A DNA stretch of 45,668 bases from positions 1-45,668 of the forward strand of contig DATLYJ010000148.1 of NCBI GenBank assembly GCA_035574915.1, read 5' to 3'. The translations under genes were made by a program, and so were the position numbers. Below are positions 25,006 to 33,049 of the stretch, piece by piece. How positions within the stretch are numbered: the first letter of the stretch is position 1; each line of letters opens with the position of its first letter. Under the pieces are notes generated by a model that did no database searches, was not told where the DNA came from, and saw only the letters and a list, made by a program, of their open reading frames with translations. The stretch comes from Dehalococcoidia bacterium. GTDB lineage: Bacteria; Chloroflexota; Dehalococcoidia; DSTF01; WHTK01.

Positions 25006-25833
25006 GTGACTGACCAGCTTCAAAGCTTTGACCCCTTCGCGAAAGAGCTGGCTTACGTCCGGGTAAACGAGCGTCTCATTGACCGGACCCTGCGGCGCCT
25101 CAAGGGCTGCCAACAGGTCGCCATGCTGGACGTGGCGGCCGGCACCGGCCTCATGACTGGCCTCGCCCACGAGCGCGCCCGCCAGCTAGGCATTCAGCTT
25201 CAGTCGACCCTGATTGACCTCGATGGGCCAGCCCTGCAAATCGCGCGCCAGGAAGTCGGCGAGACCGGCGCCCACTACGTCATCGCCGATGCTGCTCACC
25301 TGCCGTTTGTCCACCAATTCGACGTCGCGGTCTTCGCCAATTCCCTCCACCTGCTTGACGACGACGCGAAGCGGGCGGCGCTCCAGGGCGTGCACCAGGT
25401 CCTCAGACCCGGGGCGGTACTGGCGGTGAACACGACGTTCTACGATGGCGCCTACCCGGAGGAGAGCAAGCCCTTCTACAGCCGCTGGATCCGCCGGGCA
25501 GTGGCCGAGATGAACCGTCGCGTGCCAAACCGCAGCAAGGGCGAGCGCGCCCAGGCGATGGAGTCCCTGCCCGCGGAAGGCTACCGGCAGCTCGTCGAAT
25601 GTGCGGGCTTTGAGATCGCTGAAATGCGCGAGCGGCGCGTGCTCCTGAGCCAGTCCGCCGTGCGTGCGATCTGCGGCTACAAGAATTTCGCGATGGGCGC
25701 CCTCCACGCGACTGACGAGGACGCGGAGCAGGCCTCCCAGGCGCTGCAGGTCACGGTGCGCCAGACCTTCCGCGACCTCAAGATGCACTACCTCCCGCGG
25801 AACTGGCTGGAGATCATCGCCGTCCGGGCCTAA
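25006..25833 (+). CDS. SAM-dependent methyltransferase, 275 aa
   Basis: This is a class I Rossmann-fold methyltransferase. Motif I is LDVAAGTGLMT (about residue 41), the acidic residue after strand two is in STLIDLDGPALQIAR, motif II/III is VIADAAHLPFVHQFDVAVFANSLHLL and the post-III strand LRPGAVLAVNTT is visible. The later half (FYSRWIRRAVAEMNRRV onward) is helical and basic and probably forms the substrate cap. It is similar in layout to UbiE/MenG-like and polyketide methyltransferases, but no substrate can be assigned. The start is GTG, with only a weak ribosome site. It lies on the strand of the ABC ATPases but is probably a separate unit. Confidence 0.87.
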   Translation: MTDQLQSFDPFAKELAYVRVNERLIDRTLRRLKGCQQVAMLDVAAGTGLMTGLAHERARQLGIQLQSTLIDLDGPALQIARQEVGETGAHYVIADAAHLPFVHQFDVAVFANSLHLLDDDAKRAALQGVHQVLRPGAVLAVNTTFYDGAYPEESKPFYSRWIRRAVAEMNRRVPNRSKGERAQAMESLPAEGYRQLVECAGFEIAEMRERRVLLSQSAVRAICGYKNFAMGALHATDEDAEQASQALQVTVRQTFRDLKMHYLPRNWLEIIAVRA

Positions 25834-25972
25834 GCCGCGCTGGCCTGATCTCACCCATCCGCGAAGCCAGCCATTGGTGCGCCTTCAGCTGGAACGTGAG
25901 CATGGCGCGCCGTAGCCCTCATTTGTTGGCCTCCCATGTCTGAAGGCCCGAATGCCCGTAACATAGGAACGA

Positions 25973-27796
25973 ATGCAGCTCGACCGTATCCGCAACTTCT
26001 CGATCATCGCCCACATTGACCACGGCAAGTCCACACTCGCAGACCGGCTGCTGGAACGCACGGGGACTATCGGCGCGCGCGAGGCGACGGCCCAGTTCCT
26101 CGACTCGATGGAGCTCGAACGCGAGAAAGGCGTGACGATCAAGGCCAAAGCCGTCCGCATGACCTATCGCGCGCCCGACGGCGAGGAGTACGAACTCAAC
26201 CTCATCGACACGCCCGGGCACGTCGACTTCGCCTACGAGGTCTCACGAGCGCTGGTCGCCTGCGAGGGCGCCCTGCTCGTCGTCGATGCGGCACAGGGGG
26301 TCGAAGCGCAGACGCTCGCGAACCTCTACACCGCCCTCGAGAACGACCTCACGATCATCCCCGTCATCAACAAGATCGACCTGCCCAACGCCGAGCCGCG
26401 CCGCGTCGCCGAGGAGCTGGCCCGGATAGTCGGCTTCAGCATGGATGAGATGCTCTACACGTCCGCGAAAGAGGGCATTGGCACGGACGACGTCTTGAAG
26501 GCGATTGTCGAGCGCATCCCGGCGCCAAGGGGAGACCCTGACGCGCCGCTCCGGGCCCTGATCTTCGACTCCAAGTACGACTCCTACAAGGGCGTGATCG
26601 CTTACGTCCGCGTGGTGGATGGCGCCATCCGCCGCGGCGAGAGGCTGCGCTTGATGGCGACGGACCGCCCACTCGAGCCCATCGAGGTCGGCATCTTCGC
26701 GCCGGAGCTGCGTGAGGCCGACGGCCTCGACTGCGGCGAAGTCGGCTACGTGGCGACGGGCCTCAAGAGCATTCGTGACTGCCGCGTCGGCGATACCCTC
26801 ACGACGGACGACCGTCCGGCCGCCGCGCCGCTGCCCGGCTACCGGCCGGCGAAGCCAATGGTGTTCGCCGGCCTCTACCCCGCCGCCGCTAACGACTACA
26901 CCGTCCTCCGCGACGCCCTCGAGAAGCTCCAGCTAAGCGACGCTTCCCTCACCTACCAGCCCGAATCGAGCATCGCGCTCGGGTTCGGCTTCCGCTGCGG
27001 CTTCCTCGGCCTGTTCCACATGGAGATCGTCCGCGAGCGGCTCGAGAGAGAATACGGGCTGACGCTGATCTTCACCGCCCCGAGCGTCGAGTACCAGGTC
27101 ACCAAGACGGACGGCACCGAGCTCGCCATCGACAACCCCGCGGACCTCCCGCCGCCGAACGAGATCGCCGAGGTCCGCGAGCCCTGGGTCGACATCTCGA
27201 TCGTTCTGCCGGACCGCTTCGTGGGGCCAGCCATGGAGCTCACTTCGGCGCGTCGTGGCTCCTTCAGGCGCATGGAGTACATGGAGACGGCTGGCGCGGG
27301 CGGCGTCGGTGAGTCTCGCGTGCTCCTGGAGTACCACGTGCCGCTGTCCGAGATCCTGACGGACTACTACGACCGCCTGAAGTCTGCCACCCAGGGTTAT
27401 GCCAGCCTCGACTACACCTTCGCCGGCTACGAGCCCGCTCGCCTCGTGAAGCTGGACATCCTGGTTAACGGCCAGCCCGTCGACGCCCTCTCCATCATCG
27501 TCCATCCGGAGGAGGCCCAGGCTAAGGGCCGGGAGCTGGTCGAGAAGCTGCGCCGGCTCATTCCGCGCCAGCTCTTCGAGGTGCCCATCCAGGCCGCGAT
27601 CGGCGGCCGCATCATCGCCCGCGAGACCATCCGGGCCATGCGCAAGAACGTGCTCGCGAAATGCTACGGCGGCGATGTCACCCGGAAGCGGAAGCTGCTG
27701 GAGAAGCAGGCAGAGGGCAAGCGGCGCATGCGGCGCGTGGGCAACGTGGAGATCCCGCAGGAGGCCTTCATGGCCGTCCTCAGCCTCGAACGCTAG
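25973..27796 (+). CDS. lepA: Elongation factor 4 (back-translocating GTPase)
   Basis: LepA/EF4 binds stalled ribosomes and is involved in translation fidelity or 30S assembly. The GTPase boxes are intact: G1 [15 protein letters not shown] (residues 11-25), G3 [12 protein letters not shown] (about 78) and G4 NKIDLP (about 131). The EF-G-like domains follow, and the LepA-specific C-terminal domain is complete, ending with [20 protein letters not shown] and [11 protein letters not shown]. The length of 607 aa is normal. ATG 25973 opens straight into [18 protein letters not shown] weak ribosome site (AGGAACGA) precedes. This is the last core gene before the accessory region. Confidence 0.98.
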   Translation: MQLDRIRNFSIIAHIDHGKSTLADRLLERTGTIGAREATAQFLDSMELEREKGVTIKAKAVRMTYRAPDGEEYELNLIDTPGHVDFAYEVSRALVACEGALLVVDAAQGVEAQTLANLYTALENDLTIIPVINKIDLPNAEPRRVAEELARIVGFSMDEMLYTSAKEGIGTDDVLKAIVERIPAPRGDPDAPLRALIFDSKYDSYKGVIAYVRVVDGAIRRGERLRLMATDRPLEPIEVGIFAPELREADGLDCGEVGYVATGLKSIRDCRVGDTLTTDDRPAAAPLPGYRPAKPMVFAGLYPAAANDYTVLRDALEKLQLSDASLTYQPESSIALGFGFRCGFLGLFHMEIVRERLEREYGLTLIFTAPSVEYQVTKTDGTELAIDNPADLPPPNEIAEVREPWVDISIVLPDRFVGPAMELTSARRGSFRRMEYMETAGAGGVGESRVLLEYHVPLSEILTDYYDRLKSATQGYASLDYTFAGYEPARLVKLDILVNGQPVDALSIIVHPEEAQAKGRELVEKLRRLIPRQLFEVPIQAAIGGRIIARETIRAMRKNVLAKCYGGDVTRKRKLLEKQAEGKRRMRRVGNVEIPQEAFMAVLSLER

Positions 27797-28106
27797 CCCA
27801 CGCTCGTCCGCCCCCGCCGTCCGACCTGCCAGGTCCGCCTACGGAGCGCGGCGTCCCCCGCCCGAAGACCCCTCCGCCTGCCTCTTCGACGCCGCTGCCC
27901 GCGCCAGTAGCGCTTCTTGGCCTCTGCCGGTCCATCGTCCGCCCTCGGGTCGATTGAGTCCGCCATGCGTCCCACCACCTTCCTGGAAGGGGAGAGCCTC
28001 GCGGCTTCTTGCCTCCCGACCCGACCGTCTCGACCGTCTCCTCTCAGCGGTTAGAAGGCTACGCCTGGGATGGGAGTGGAGAATTGACGGACAGTCAGGG
28101 CGGCTG
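27797..28106. other. Left border of the accessory region, no gene seen
   Basis: The 310 bases between lepA and the small membrane-protein gene show no supported gene. The first 160 bp are very C-rich; after about 28030 the composition shifts to the lower GC of the defence operon, so the border of acquired DNA probably lies here. I searched by eye for a copy of the tRNA-Gly attachment repeat and found none. Confidence 0.45.
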
Positions 28107-28631
28107 TTAACGCGAGCGGCGTGCCAGACGGCGAAGCCATCGCGGCCAAATGGACAGATGGTCCGCGACTTCCCTCATGTACGCCTCCTTGAATTGGCGG
28201 AGATCCGCGAGACGGGGGCCGATATCAGGGATGTTCATGTCCGAATCCTGCTCGATCGGCGGCAATCCCCACGAGCGGTTGATCTCCTTTCCGGCGATTC
28301 GCCTCGATGCATCGACAAGGGCCTCGTAGGCCTGCCCTACGTAGCGAGATTCGGTCATGAGCCACACGCAGTGGTAGGTAAGGTCGGATTGGATAGCTCT
28401 GAGTTCGGTTGAGATGCGAAGTCGCTCGCCTTCCGCATCGCGAGCTCTTCTGCGTCGAACGACATAGGGGAACTCCTCGTACTGGGAGACTGCCTGGAGA
28501 GCCTTGGAGAAGTGCTCTCGCTGTCGGTCGCGTCGGTCTTGCGCGCTCTTGTAGAGCAGGGAGAGAAGGGAGGTACCAGCGCCGGCGAGGGCGCCTGCGA
28601 GGAGGCTGAGTGCTAGCTCGGTCTCGTTCAA
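28107..28631 (-). CDS. Small single-TM protein, candidate CBASS effector, 174 aa
   Basis: I do not recognise the family. One membrane helix is clear near the N-terminus (LALSLLAGALAGAGTSLLSLL, about residues 6-26). It is followed by a very basic stretch (SAQDRRDRQREHFSKAL) and a helical cytoplasmic domain (residues about 45-170) with two Trp-rich ends (CVWLMTESRYVGQAY, LSIWPRWLRRLARRSR). The start is TTG 28631, overlapping the stop of the E2-like gene as TTGA, so it is translated in step with it. As third gene behind a CD-NTase and an E2-like protein it occupies the usual effector position: CBASS effectors are often small membrane proteins that damage the inner membrane after binding a cyclic nucleotide. 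No known nucleotide-sensing domain (SAVED, STING, TIR, patatin) is seen, so the effector role is inference from position. Confidence 0.8.
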   Translation of the reverse strand: MNETELALSLLAGALAGAGTSLLSLLYKSAQDRRDRQREHFSKALQAVSQYEEFPYVVRRRRARDAEGERLRISTELRAIQSDLTYHCVWLMTESRYVGQAYEALVDASRRIAGKEINRSWGLPPIEQDSDMNIPDIGPRLADLRQFKEAYMREVADHLSIWPRWLRRLARRSR

Positions 28632-29101
28632 TGTGCCGGTAGCTCCGGCTTCTCCGATAGGCTATGCGGCGCTTGGGGTCCGAGCCACTCACCTGACTCA
28701 CGCCACCATGCTTCACGGAAGAGGTGAAGGCGAGTGAGACCGAGGAGATGAAGCAAGCCGTCGTCCCATATCCATCGTGCCTCAGGAGGATCATGAGGAT
28801 ACCAGAGACACAGTCTTCGGCGTTCGAAGGATGGATACCGGTGTGGAGACTCGATTGGCCCGTCCGTCAGGACGATCGGTGTTCCGGGTGTATGCCGTGG
28901 ATAGAACAAGATCTCTACCTTGCGGCTCTCGTAGAATGGCACTTCGACGCGAGTCCGGTACGCAAGGAGAGTTTCTCCATCCACCTTCGCGGTCCCCCGC
29001 CTGACTTCTGGGAAGTATTTCTGCACCTGGCGCTCAAAGACGATGCGGCTCTTCTCGTCTGCGTACCAAGGGCCGGTGTGGGTCTTACCGAACCTGGTCA
29101 T
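28628..29101 (-). CDS. E2-like ubiquitin-conjugating-fold protein of CBASS, 157 aa
   Basis: The sequence has the layout of the stand-alone E2-like proteins of type II-short CBASS. A strand-rich N-terminal half (VEVPFYESRKVEILFYPRH) leads to SPHRYP, then to RRLCLWYPHDP holding Cys98, which is the only cysteine of the protein and sits where the catalytic Cys of E2 folds is expected. Then comes the helix GLLHLLGLTRLHLFREAWW and the motif GEWLGPQAPH. In such systems the E2 acts on the C-terminus of the CD-NTase. No E1 or JAB protease gene is present. The chosen ATG (29101) has homology from its first residues, while an upstream open stretch is Arg/Pro nonsense. It overlaps the CD-NTase end by 17 nt and the next gene by 4 nt. 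Confidence 0.8.
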   Translation of the reverse strand: MTRFGKTHTGPWYADEKSRIVFERQVQKYFPEVRRGTAKVDGETLLAYRTRVEVPFYESRKVEILFYPRHTPGTPIVLTDGPIESPHRYPSFERRRLCLWYPHDPPEARWIWDDGLLHLLGLTRLHLFREAWWRESGEWLGPQAPHSLSEKPELPAH

Positions 29102-30119
29102 CACCGAAAGAAGCCGGGGTCTTGAGGACTGAGGCGGTTCCGGGCGCGAAAATCCCGGCCCTGTTGAAGGCGCCGTTTCCCGAGCGCAAAGCAGAAGCCA
29201 ACGCTGCCTTCGACTCTTTTCCGGCAGGCTTCTGGATGTACTTCCAGAAGACGACGGCCAGTTCCTCGCGGGCGGCGTCTTCATCATCGTCGCGATCGAG
29301 CGCCGCCCGCATGTGCTTTGCTGCACTCTCCAATCGCTGGACGACCACGTCGCGGTCTAGCAATAGCCTGATGGGTGGGGAGACACCCGCCGGGTCCTTG
29401 GTGTTCGCCTTCTTGAGTTCCGTTGCGGCGTATTCGAACCACCTCGTGACGGCCTCACCGAGGGACTCCGCTTTCGTGATGCACTCGAGGGCGAGCGCCT
29501 CGATGTTGAAAGAGGAGAGGGCGGGTGTTGAGTACTGCTTGTTCTGTGCCTTAGCGATGCGGATCGTGCGCGCTCGTAACCGGCGCAGGTCTTCCGGTGG
29601 GTCCGTGAGCAAGGCCGTATGTTTCTCCGGGTGCGAGGCGTCCCAGCTGTCAGCGTCGCGGTTGGGAATCCACAGGCCGTCCGCGCCCCTGCGAGTCAGT
29701 GCGACAATCAGGTCGACGCTCGGGTCTGGTGCGTCGTCATCATTTGACAGTGGCTCATTGAACTTCACGATGATCGCCCTCTTCGAGAGCCGGGTCGCCA
29801 TGCCGGGGTGAGCGTCCTTGAGTTTCTCGCGAACAAGCTTGCGGACGTCGTTCATGACGGCCTCGGGACCTACCTCGCTGCCGTCCGGACCCAATTCGGG
29901 GTATGTGCGTCGGTCTAGCACGACACCACAGTCCGCGTCCGTATCATCATTCGCGGTGCGATGTCCGATAGAGCCCGAGGCGTAGTCCCGGAGCCGGCCT
30001 GGATAATCCTTCAGTGCCCCTAGAACCTCGCCGCGGCGCGTACGAGCAGCCTCCAGTGTCTCGTCGGCCGGCGCAATTCGGGCACGTACTTCGTCGAGGA
30101 TTTTGGTTGTCCATCCCAT
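29085..30119 (-). CDS. CD-NTase (cGAS/DncV-like nucleotidyltransferase) of CBASS, 344 aa
   Basis: The protein is a cyclic-oligonucleotide synthetase by its sequence pattern. A nucleotidyltransferase core shows the G-S motif YASGSIGHRT (Gly49-Ser50), the metal-binding D-x-D in DTDADCGVVL (Asp61/Asp63) and a third acidic residue in PSVDLIVAL (Asp135/136). It continues with IPNRDADSW and ASHPEKH, the typical turn before the helical C-terminal domain (residues about 175-320). Such enzymes make a cyclic di- or trinucleotide on phage infection that switches on an effector. The product cannot be told from sequence. The ATG at 30119 is supported by CAGGAGG 7 nt upstream. The chain ends SFGDDQVR rather than with Gly or Ala. 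It is the first gene of the three-gene operon. Confidence 0.87.
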   Translation of the reverse strand: MGWTTKILDEVRARIAPADETLEAARTRRGEVLGALKDYPGRLRDYASGSIGHRTANDDTDADCGVVLDRRTYPELGPDGSEVGPEAVMNDVRKLVREKLKDAHPGMATRLSKRAIIVKFNEPLSNDDDAPDPSVDLIVALTRRGADGLWIPNRDADSWDASHPEKHTALLTDPPEDLRRLRARTIRIAKAQNKQYSTPALSSFNIEALALECITKAESLGEAVTRWFEYAATELKKANTKDPAGVSPPIRLLLDRDVVVQRLESAAKHMRAALDRDDDEDAAREELAVVFWKYIQKPAGKESKAALASALRSGNGAFNRAGIFAPGTASVLKTPASFGDDQVR

Positions 30120-30297
30120 TACGGGCCTCCTGTAGAGGTTGAAGGGGCTTGGCCGCTCAGCGTGGTGGAGTACGGACAAGCTGGGAAGTCGCAGATAGGG
30201 CGAACCTCCGCATGGCGGCGCACTGCCTCCGTTCGAAGTTGCCCCGTGCTTCGTTTCTTACGGCAACGTAGTTGGCGGAGAGCCAGAGGCTAAACTC

Positions 30298-30330
30298 AGC
30301 TTATCAGTTGACGCGCGAGCGATCAACTGA
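30298..30330 (-). promoter_or_regulatory. Promoter covered by an inverted repeat (operator) before the CBASS operon
   Basis: On the minus strand TTGATC (30326-30321) and TAAGCT (30303-30298) are 17 bp apart. TCAGTTGA (30304-30311) and TCAACTGA (30323-30330) are perfect 8-bp inverted half-sites, with centres 19 bp apart (about two helix turns), covering the -35 and the spacer up to the -10. A dimeric repressor bound here would block RNA polymerase. The leader to the CD-NTase start would be about 170 nt. Confidence 0.5.
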
Positions 30331-30401
30331 AAGCCCTACATGTTGGGGTAGGCGGCCTGCGCCACTACTAAATATAGTGCCTTCATGGTGATGGGACTTG
30401 A

Positions 30402-30720
30402 TTACTGTGCGCCCTGCCGGCCGCCGCACGCGATTTCTTTCCGGCCATGCGCCGCCTCTCGTCGCCCAGCCCATTCGGCGGCGAGAACAACTGCATGCGC
30501 TCCTGGAGCTGCTGAGGGATCAAGGTGCAGGTGGCGCAGCGTGATGCGCACATCCGAGTGCCGTAGGAGCCGTTGCCCGGTGTGGAGGTCGGTGCCGTTG
30601 CCGAGCATCCGCATCGCGGCGGTATGCCTCAACGAGTGCCGATGAACATCCGGCTGATGCCGAAGCGATTGGCCAGGCGTATGTACCCAACAGCTTCCCT
30701 CAACTGCTTCCAGAGAGGCA
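30402..30720 (-). pseudogene. Tyrosine-recombinase (integrase) remnant, frameshifted and truncated
   Basis: The C-terminal catalytic part of a phage-type integrase is recognisable: HSLRHTAAMRMLGNGTDL with the catalytic Arg, then GQRLLRHSDVRITLRHLHLD, the H-x-x-R/G-H box and active-site turn. The position of the tyrosine nucleophile (usually x-x-Y-x-H-L) reads His, so the enzyme would be dead. Upstream residues (WKQLREAVGYIRLANRFGI) continue in another frame that ends in a TGA at about 30628, so there is a frameshift just before HSLRHT. The N-terminal arm- and core-binding domains are missing; only about 50 bp separate the remnant from the 54-bp attachment repeat at 30772. Lying beside the repeat, it was probably the integrase of an element inserted at tRNA-Gly. 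Confidence 0.7.
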
Positions 30721-30771
30721 GACAGCCCGCTTGCGCGGACAGGGGCTAAGATCGGGGTTTCAGGGCCGGAT

Positions 30772-30825
30772 TTTGAATCTGGAGCGGGGGACGGGACTCG
30801 AACCCGCGACAGCCTGCTTGGAAGG
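30772..30825. repeat. 54-bp direct repeat, partial copy of tRNA-Gly (attachment site)
   Basis: These 54 bases are identical to 34361-34414 and cover the 3' half of tRNA-Gly(TCC), from the anticodon loop to the CCA end plus eight flanking bases. Only the 3' half is present here; the sequence beyond base 30825 does not form a tRNA. This is the pattern left when an integrase crosses over within a tRNA 3' end. Confidence 0.9.
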
Positions 30826-30932
30826 GTTCCGGGCGGCCTTCCAGATTCGATTCGTAGCTAAGCCGAGTTGCGCCACACGCGACGCAAGCAGGTTCGGAGA
30901 GTCAGCTTAGCGCAGGCCGTGGTTAGGGCTCC

Positions 30933-32264
30933 CTAGGCGCTTCGGCGCCGAAGCGCGATCAAGGAGCCGAGCCCGGCAGCGACGACGATCAGGACCGCCA
31001 GACGCGAGCTCGCCGTGTTCCCGTCGCTGAGACCGGCGTCACCGGTCTGGGGCGGAGTGACGCCCGCGGCTTCAACTCCCGCTGCCGGCTGAGCCGATGG
31101 TGTGCTGGTGGCCGCTGGCGACGCGGTCGGCGTGCGGGTCGGAGTCGAAGTGGGCGTAGGAGTGTTCTGGACAGGCTCTTGCGGCGCCGCGGTGCCCGTC
31201 GGCGACGGCGTGCTCGTGGCCTGTGGCGTTTGAGTGGCTGTGGGCGTGCGGCTCATCGTTGGGGTGATTGTCACGGTTGGCGTGTTCGTATTGGTGGGAG
31301 TACTGCTGACGGTGGGCGTGTTCGTGGACGTTGGCGTGTTTGTCGGCGTAGACGTGTTCGTCGGTGTGTTGGTCACTGTTGGTGTAGGGGCGATGGTAGA
31401 CGTACTCGTCGGTGTGTTGGTCACTGTTGGTGTAGGGGTATTGGTAGACGTACTCGTCGGCGTGGGAGTCTCGGTGATGGTCGCTGTGGCCGTAGGCGTT
31501 GGGGTGTCTGTAGGGGTCGAGGTTGCCGTGCTGGTCGGCGTGGCGGTTGTAGGGCAGGTGAAGGTGCCACTAAAGACCTCGAAGTTATCGAAAGCAGCCA
31601 GGACCGCCTGGTGGGTGAAGAACGCGTCCTGGCTCCAGATCCACAACTCCGGGGGGAGGGCAATCGGGGGGCCGAAGACTGTCGTGCCGATTTGCTGAAA
31701 TGAGGACCCGTCGAAGTAATATCCGGTGAAATTGGAACCGGACCGCACCAGGCGCAAGGTACCGGAAGTGTCCGACGTTGCTACCGTTGGGAACAGGGGG
31801 ACGCCGCCAGTCAGCTCGGTCGCATAGGCCTCTCCTGAGATTGGGAACCCAGAGAAGCTCCCCCGGTGTACGAACTGCCCGCCGACGACAAGACTTACGC
31901 GCACCCCGCTTGGAGTGGCCGTCGGCCAGGTCAAGAGACTGTACTGTACTCGAATGTCGAAGTCCCCGGAGAGCAGACAGTTGCTAACGACTTGGCCACG
32001 GATTCCGAACGTTACGGACCCGGCTGCTGTCGCCTCAATCGATACTTCCAGACGCTGGTTGGTCTCCGCCAGGGTGACGCCTGTGCCGTTTGTCGACGCA
32101 GTCCAGAGGCTGGAGTCGATGCTGTTGTCGTTGAAGTCGTCGATGATGACGGCGTTGGTCTCGGGCGCCTGCATGGACACCAACGCCACGACAGCAATTG
32201 CCGACGCCAGGACCAGAACAAAGAGGAGTCTGTTCGGCAGCGAGTTAGCAGCGTGCATTTCCAC
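30933..32264 (-). CDS. Secreted Thr/Pro-rich surface protein with sorting-type C-terminus, 443 aa
   Basis: This is an exported, wall- or membrane-anchored protein. A signal peptide ([19 protein letters not shown]) is followed by a domain of about 200 residues ([18 protein letters not shown] at its start) that looks like a concanavalin/LamG-type beta-sandwich. Next is a stalk of about 140 residues made of T-P-T-x-T-x-T-P repeats, and then [10 protein letters not shown], a hydrophobic helix ([17 protein letters not shown]) and RRRSA. The last part is a sortase-like sorting signal of the kind seen in Chloroflexota, although the motif is TPPQTG rather than LPxTG. The start is GTG 32264 (GAGGAG upstream); ATG 32258 is also possible. 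A sugar- or surface-binding role is a guess. It lies inside the tRNA-Gly island. Confidence 0.85.
   Translation of the reverse strand: MEMHAANSLPNRLLFVLVLASAIAVVALVSMQAPETNAVIIDDFNDNSIDSSLWTASTNGTGVTLAETNQRLEVSIEATAAGSVTFGIRGQVVSNCLLSGDFDIRVQYSLLTWPTATPSGVRVSLVVGGQFVHRGSFSGFPISGEAYATELTGGVPLFPTVATSDTSGTLRLVRSGSNFTGYYFDGSSFQQIGTTVFGPPIALPPELWIWSQDAFFTHQAVLAAFDNFEVFSGTFTCPTTATPTSTATSTPTDTPTPTATATITETPTPTSTSTNTPTPTVTNTPTSTSTIAPTPTVTNTPTNTSTPTNTPTSTNTPTVSSTPTNTNTPTVTITPTMSRTPTATQTPQATSTPSPTGTAAPQEPVQNTPTPTSTPTRTPTASPAATSTPSAQPAAGVEAAGVTPPQTGDAGLSDGNTASSRLAVLIVVAAGLGSLIALRRRSA
31348..31460 (-). repeat. 48-bp tandem repeat inside the Thr/Pro stalk
   Basis: GTAGACG recurs at 31348, 31396 and 31444, exactly 48 bp apart, and the bases after it are nearly identical for the first two units. 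Each unit encodes 16 residues of the Thr/Pro stalk, so slippage or recombination could change stalk length in whole-repeat steps without a frameshift. Confidence 0.75.
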
Positions 32265-32283
32265 TCAGTCGGACTCCTCGTAC

Positions 32284-32960
32284 TAATGCGCAGCGCGAAT
32301 CACACACCCGGTTTGCGTAGGCCAGCTGACCCGCGTTTGGGTGCAAGGTGCCATACTTGTCGCCCTGCCAGGCTTTGGACTCAGCGTAACGGTGAAGCCC
32401 CAGCCATGCCGTTGTGCGGCGCTCGCTACTTCGGCATTCAGATTGGTCAGCATGGTCAGCATGTCAGCATGAATGTAGAGGCCCATGCCGCCTCATCGGC
32501 GGAGATTCCGGCGTGCGGTGACGCTGCCGCAGGGTGGTCGGCAAGGATCGTTTGGTCACACGCTTGACCGGCTGCGTCCCGTGTGGGGTCGTTGTACTCG
32601 GTTAGATACACCCGCTCCGCCTTCAAGGGGACTTCTGCAGTCCGGACGCGTGCTGGTCGTAGTAGCCCGGCAAGCTAGGCAGCAGTTTGGCCAAGCGGGA
32701 CGAGCCGGAGCCTGGTTGGCGGAGATACCAGGGGCCGGGCGCCCAGAAGAAGCAATCCGCAACGATACCCGAGAACTCGACGTCGTTGGCTCCGATTGAA
32801 ATAAGTAGCGCGTCTATGCTCCTGTCTCCAAATTCTCGATGGTCTCGGCGGCTGGGCTGGGACCGGCGAGGGCAGAGTGGCGGCACTGCTCGCTCTGCCA
32901 GATCGGGGCGGGGCCAGGATCAGCCCAACATTGCTTCGGTCTGAAAATGCAGAGTGCTGA
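32284..32960 (-). pseudogene. SGNH/GDSL hydrolase, multiply frameshifted
   Basis: Pieces of one SGNH hydrolase follow each other in three or more frames. The first (about 32957-32830) reads WQSEQCRHSALAGPSPAAE, the second (about 32830-32625) reads IDALLISIGANDVEFSGIV, which is the G-x-N-D block III, the third (about 32625-32470) reads RVYLTEYNDPTRD and ISADEAAWA, then LNAEVASAAQRHGW, and a last piece reads GTLHPNAGQLAYANRV with the catalytic His block. Order, spacing and motifs match one gene of about 220-300 codons broken by several indels. The N-terminal GDS block with the nucleophile Ser is not found. The gene lies just upstream of the surface-protein gene on the same strand; both may have formed a surface-carbohydrate module. 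It is decaying, so not under selection here. Confidence 0.7.
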
Positions 32961-32963
32961 TGC

Positions 32964-32992
32964 TTGCCGCCAGTCCCCTAATTGGGTTAATT
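32964..32992 (+). promoter_or_regulatory. Possible promoter of the HTH regulator gene
   Basis: TTGCCG (32964-32969) and TTAATT (32987-32992) are 17 bp apart, in a short A/T-rich stretch 58 bp before the GTG start at 33050. The match to consensus is moderate. Confidence 0.35.
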
Positions 32993-33049
32993 TCGCGGCG
33001 TTCCTGGCGATGGACCTGGCCCTCACAGTAGACCTTAAGGTCAGAAGAC

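Noticed and set aside
27797-28106. Outer attachment repeat of the CBASS element
   Set aside because: No stretch resembling the 54-bp tRNA-Gly repeat was found by eye; only a few bases (TGGAAGG) match.
30826-30932. Second tRNA gene behind the partial tRNA-Gly copy
   Set aside because: The bases after the repeat do not restore a 5' half; anticodon stem and D arm are absent.
31348-31460. CRISPR-like array
   Set aside because: The 48-bp units are contiguous, without unique spacers, and lie in frame in a coding region.
31234-31698. Plus-strand Val/Gly-rich open frames opposite the Thr/Pro stalk
   Set aside because: They are the reverse reading of Thr/Pro repeats and have no independent support.
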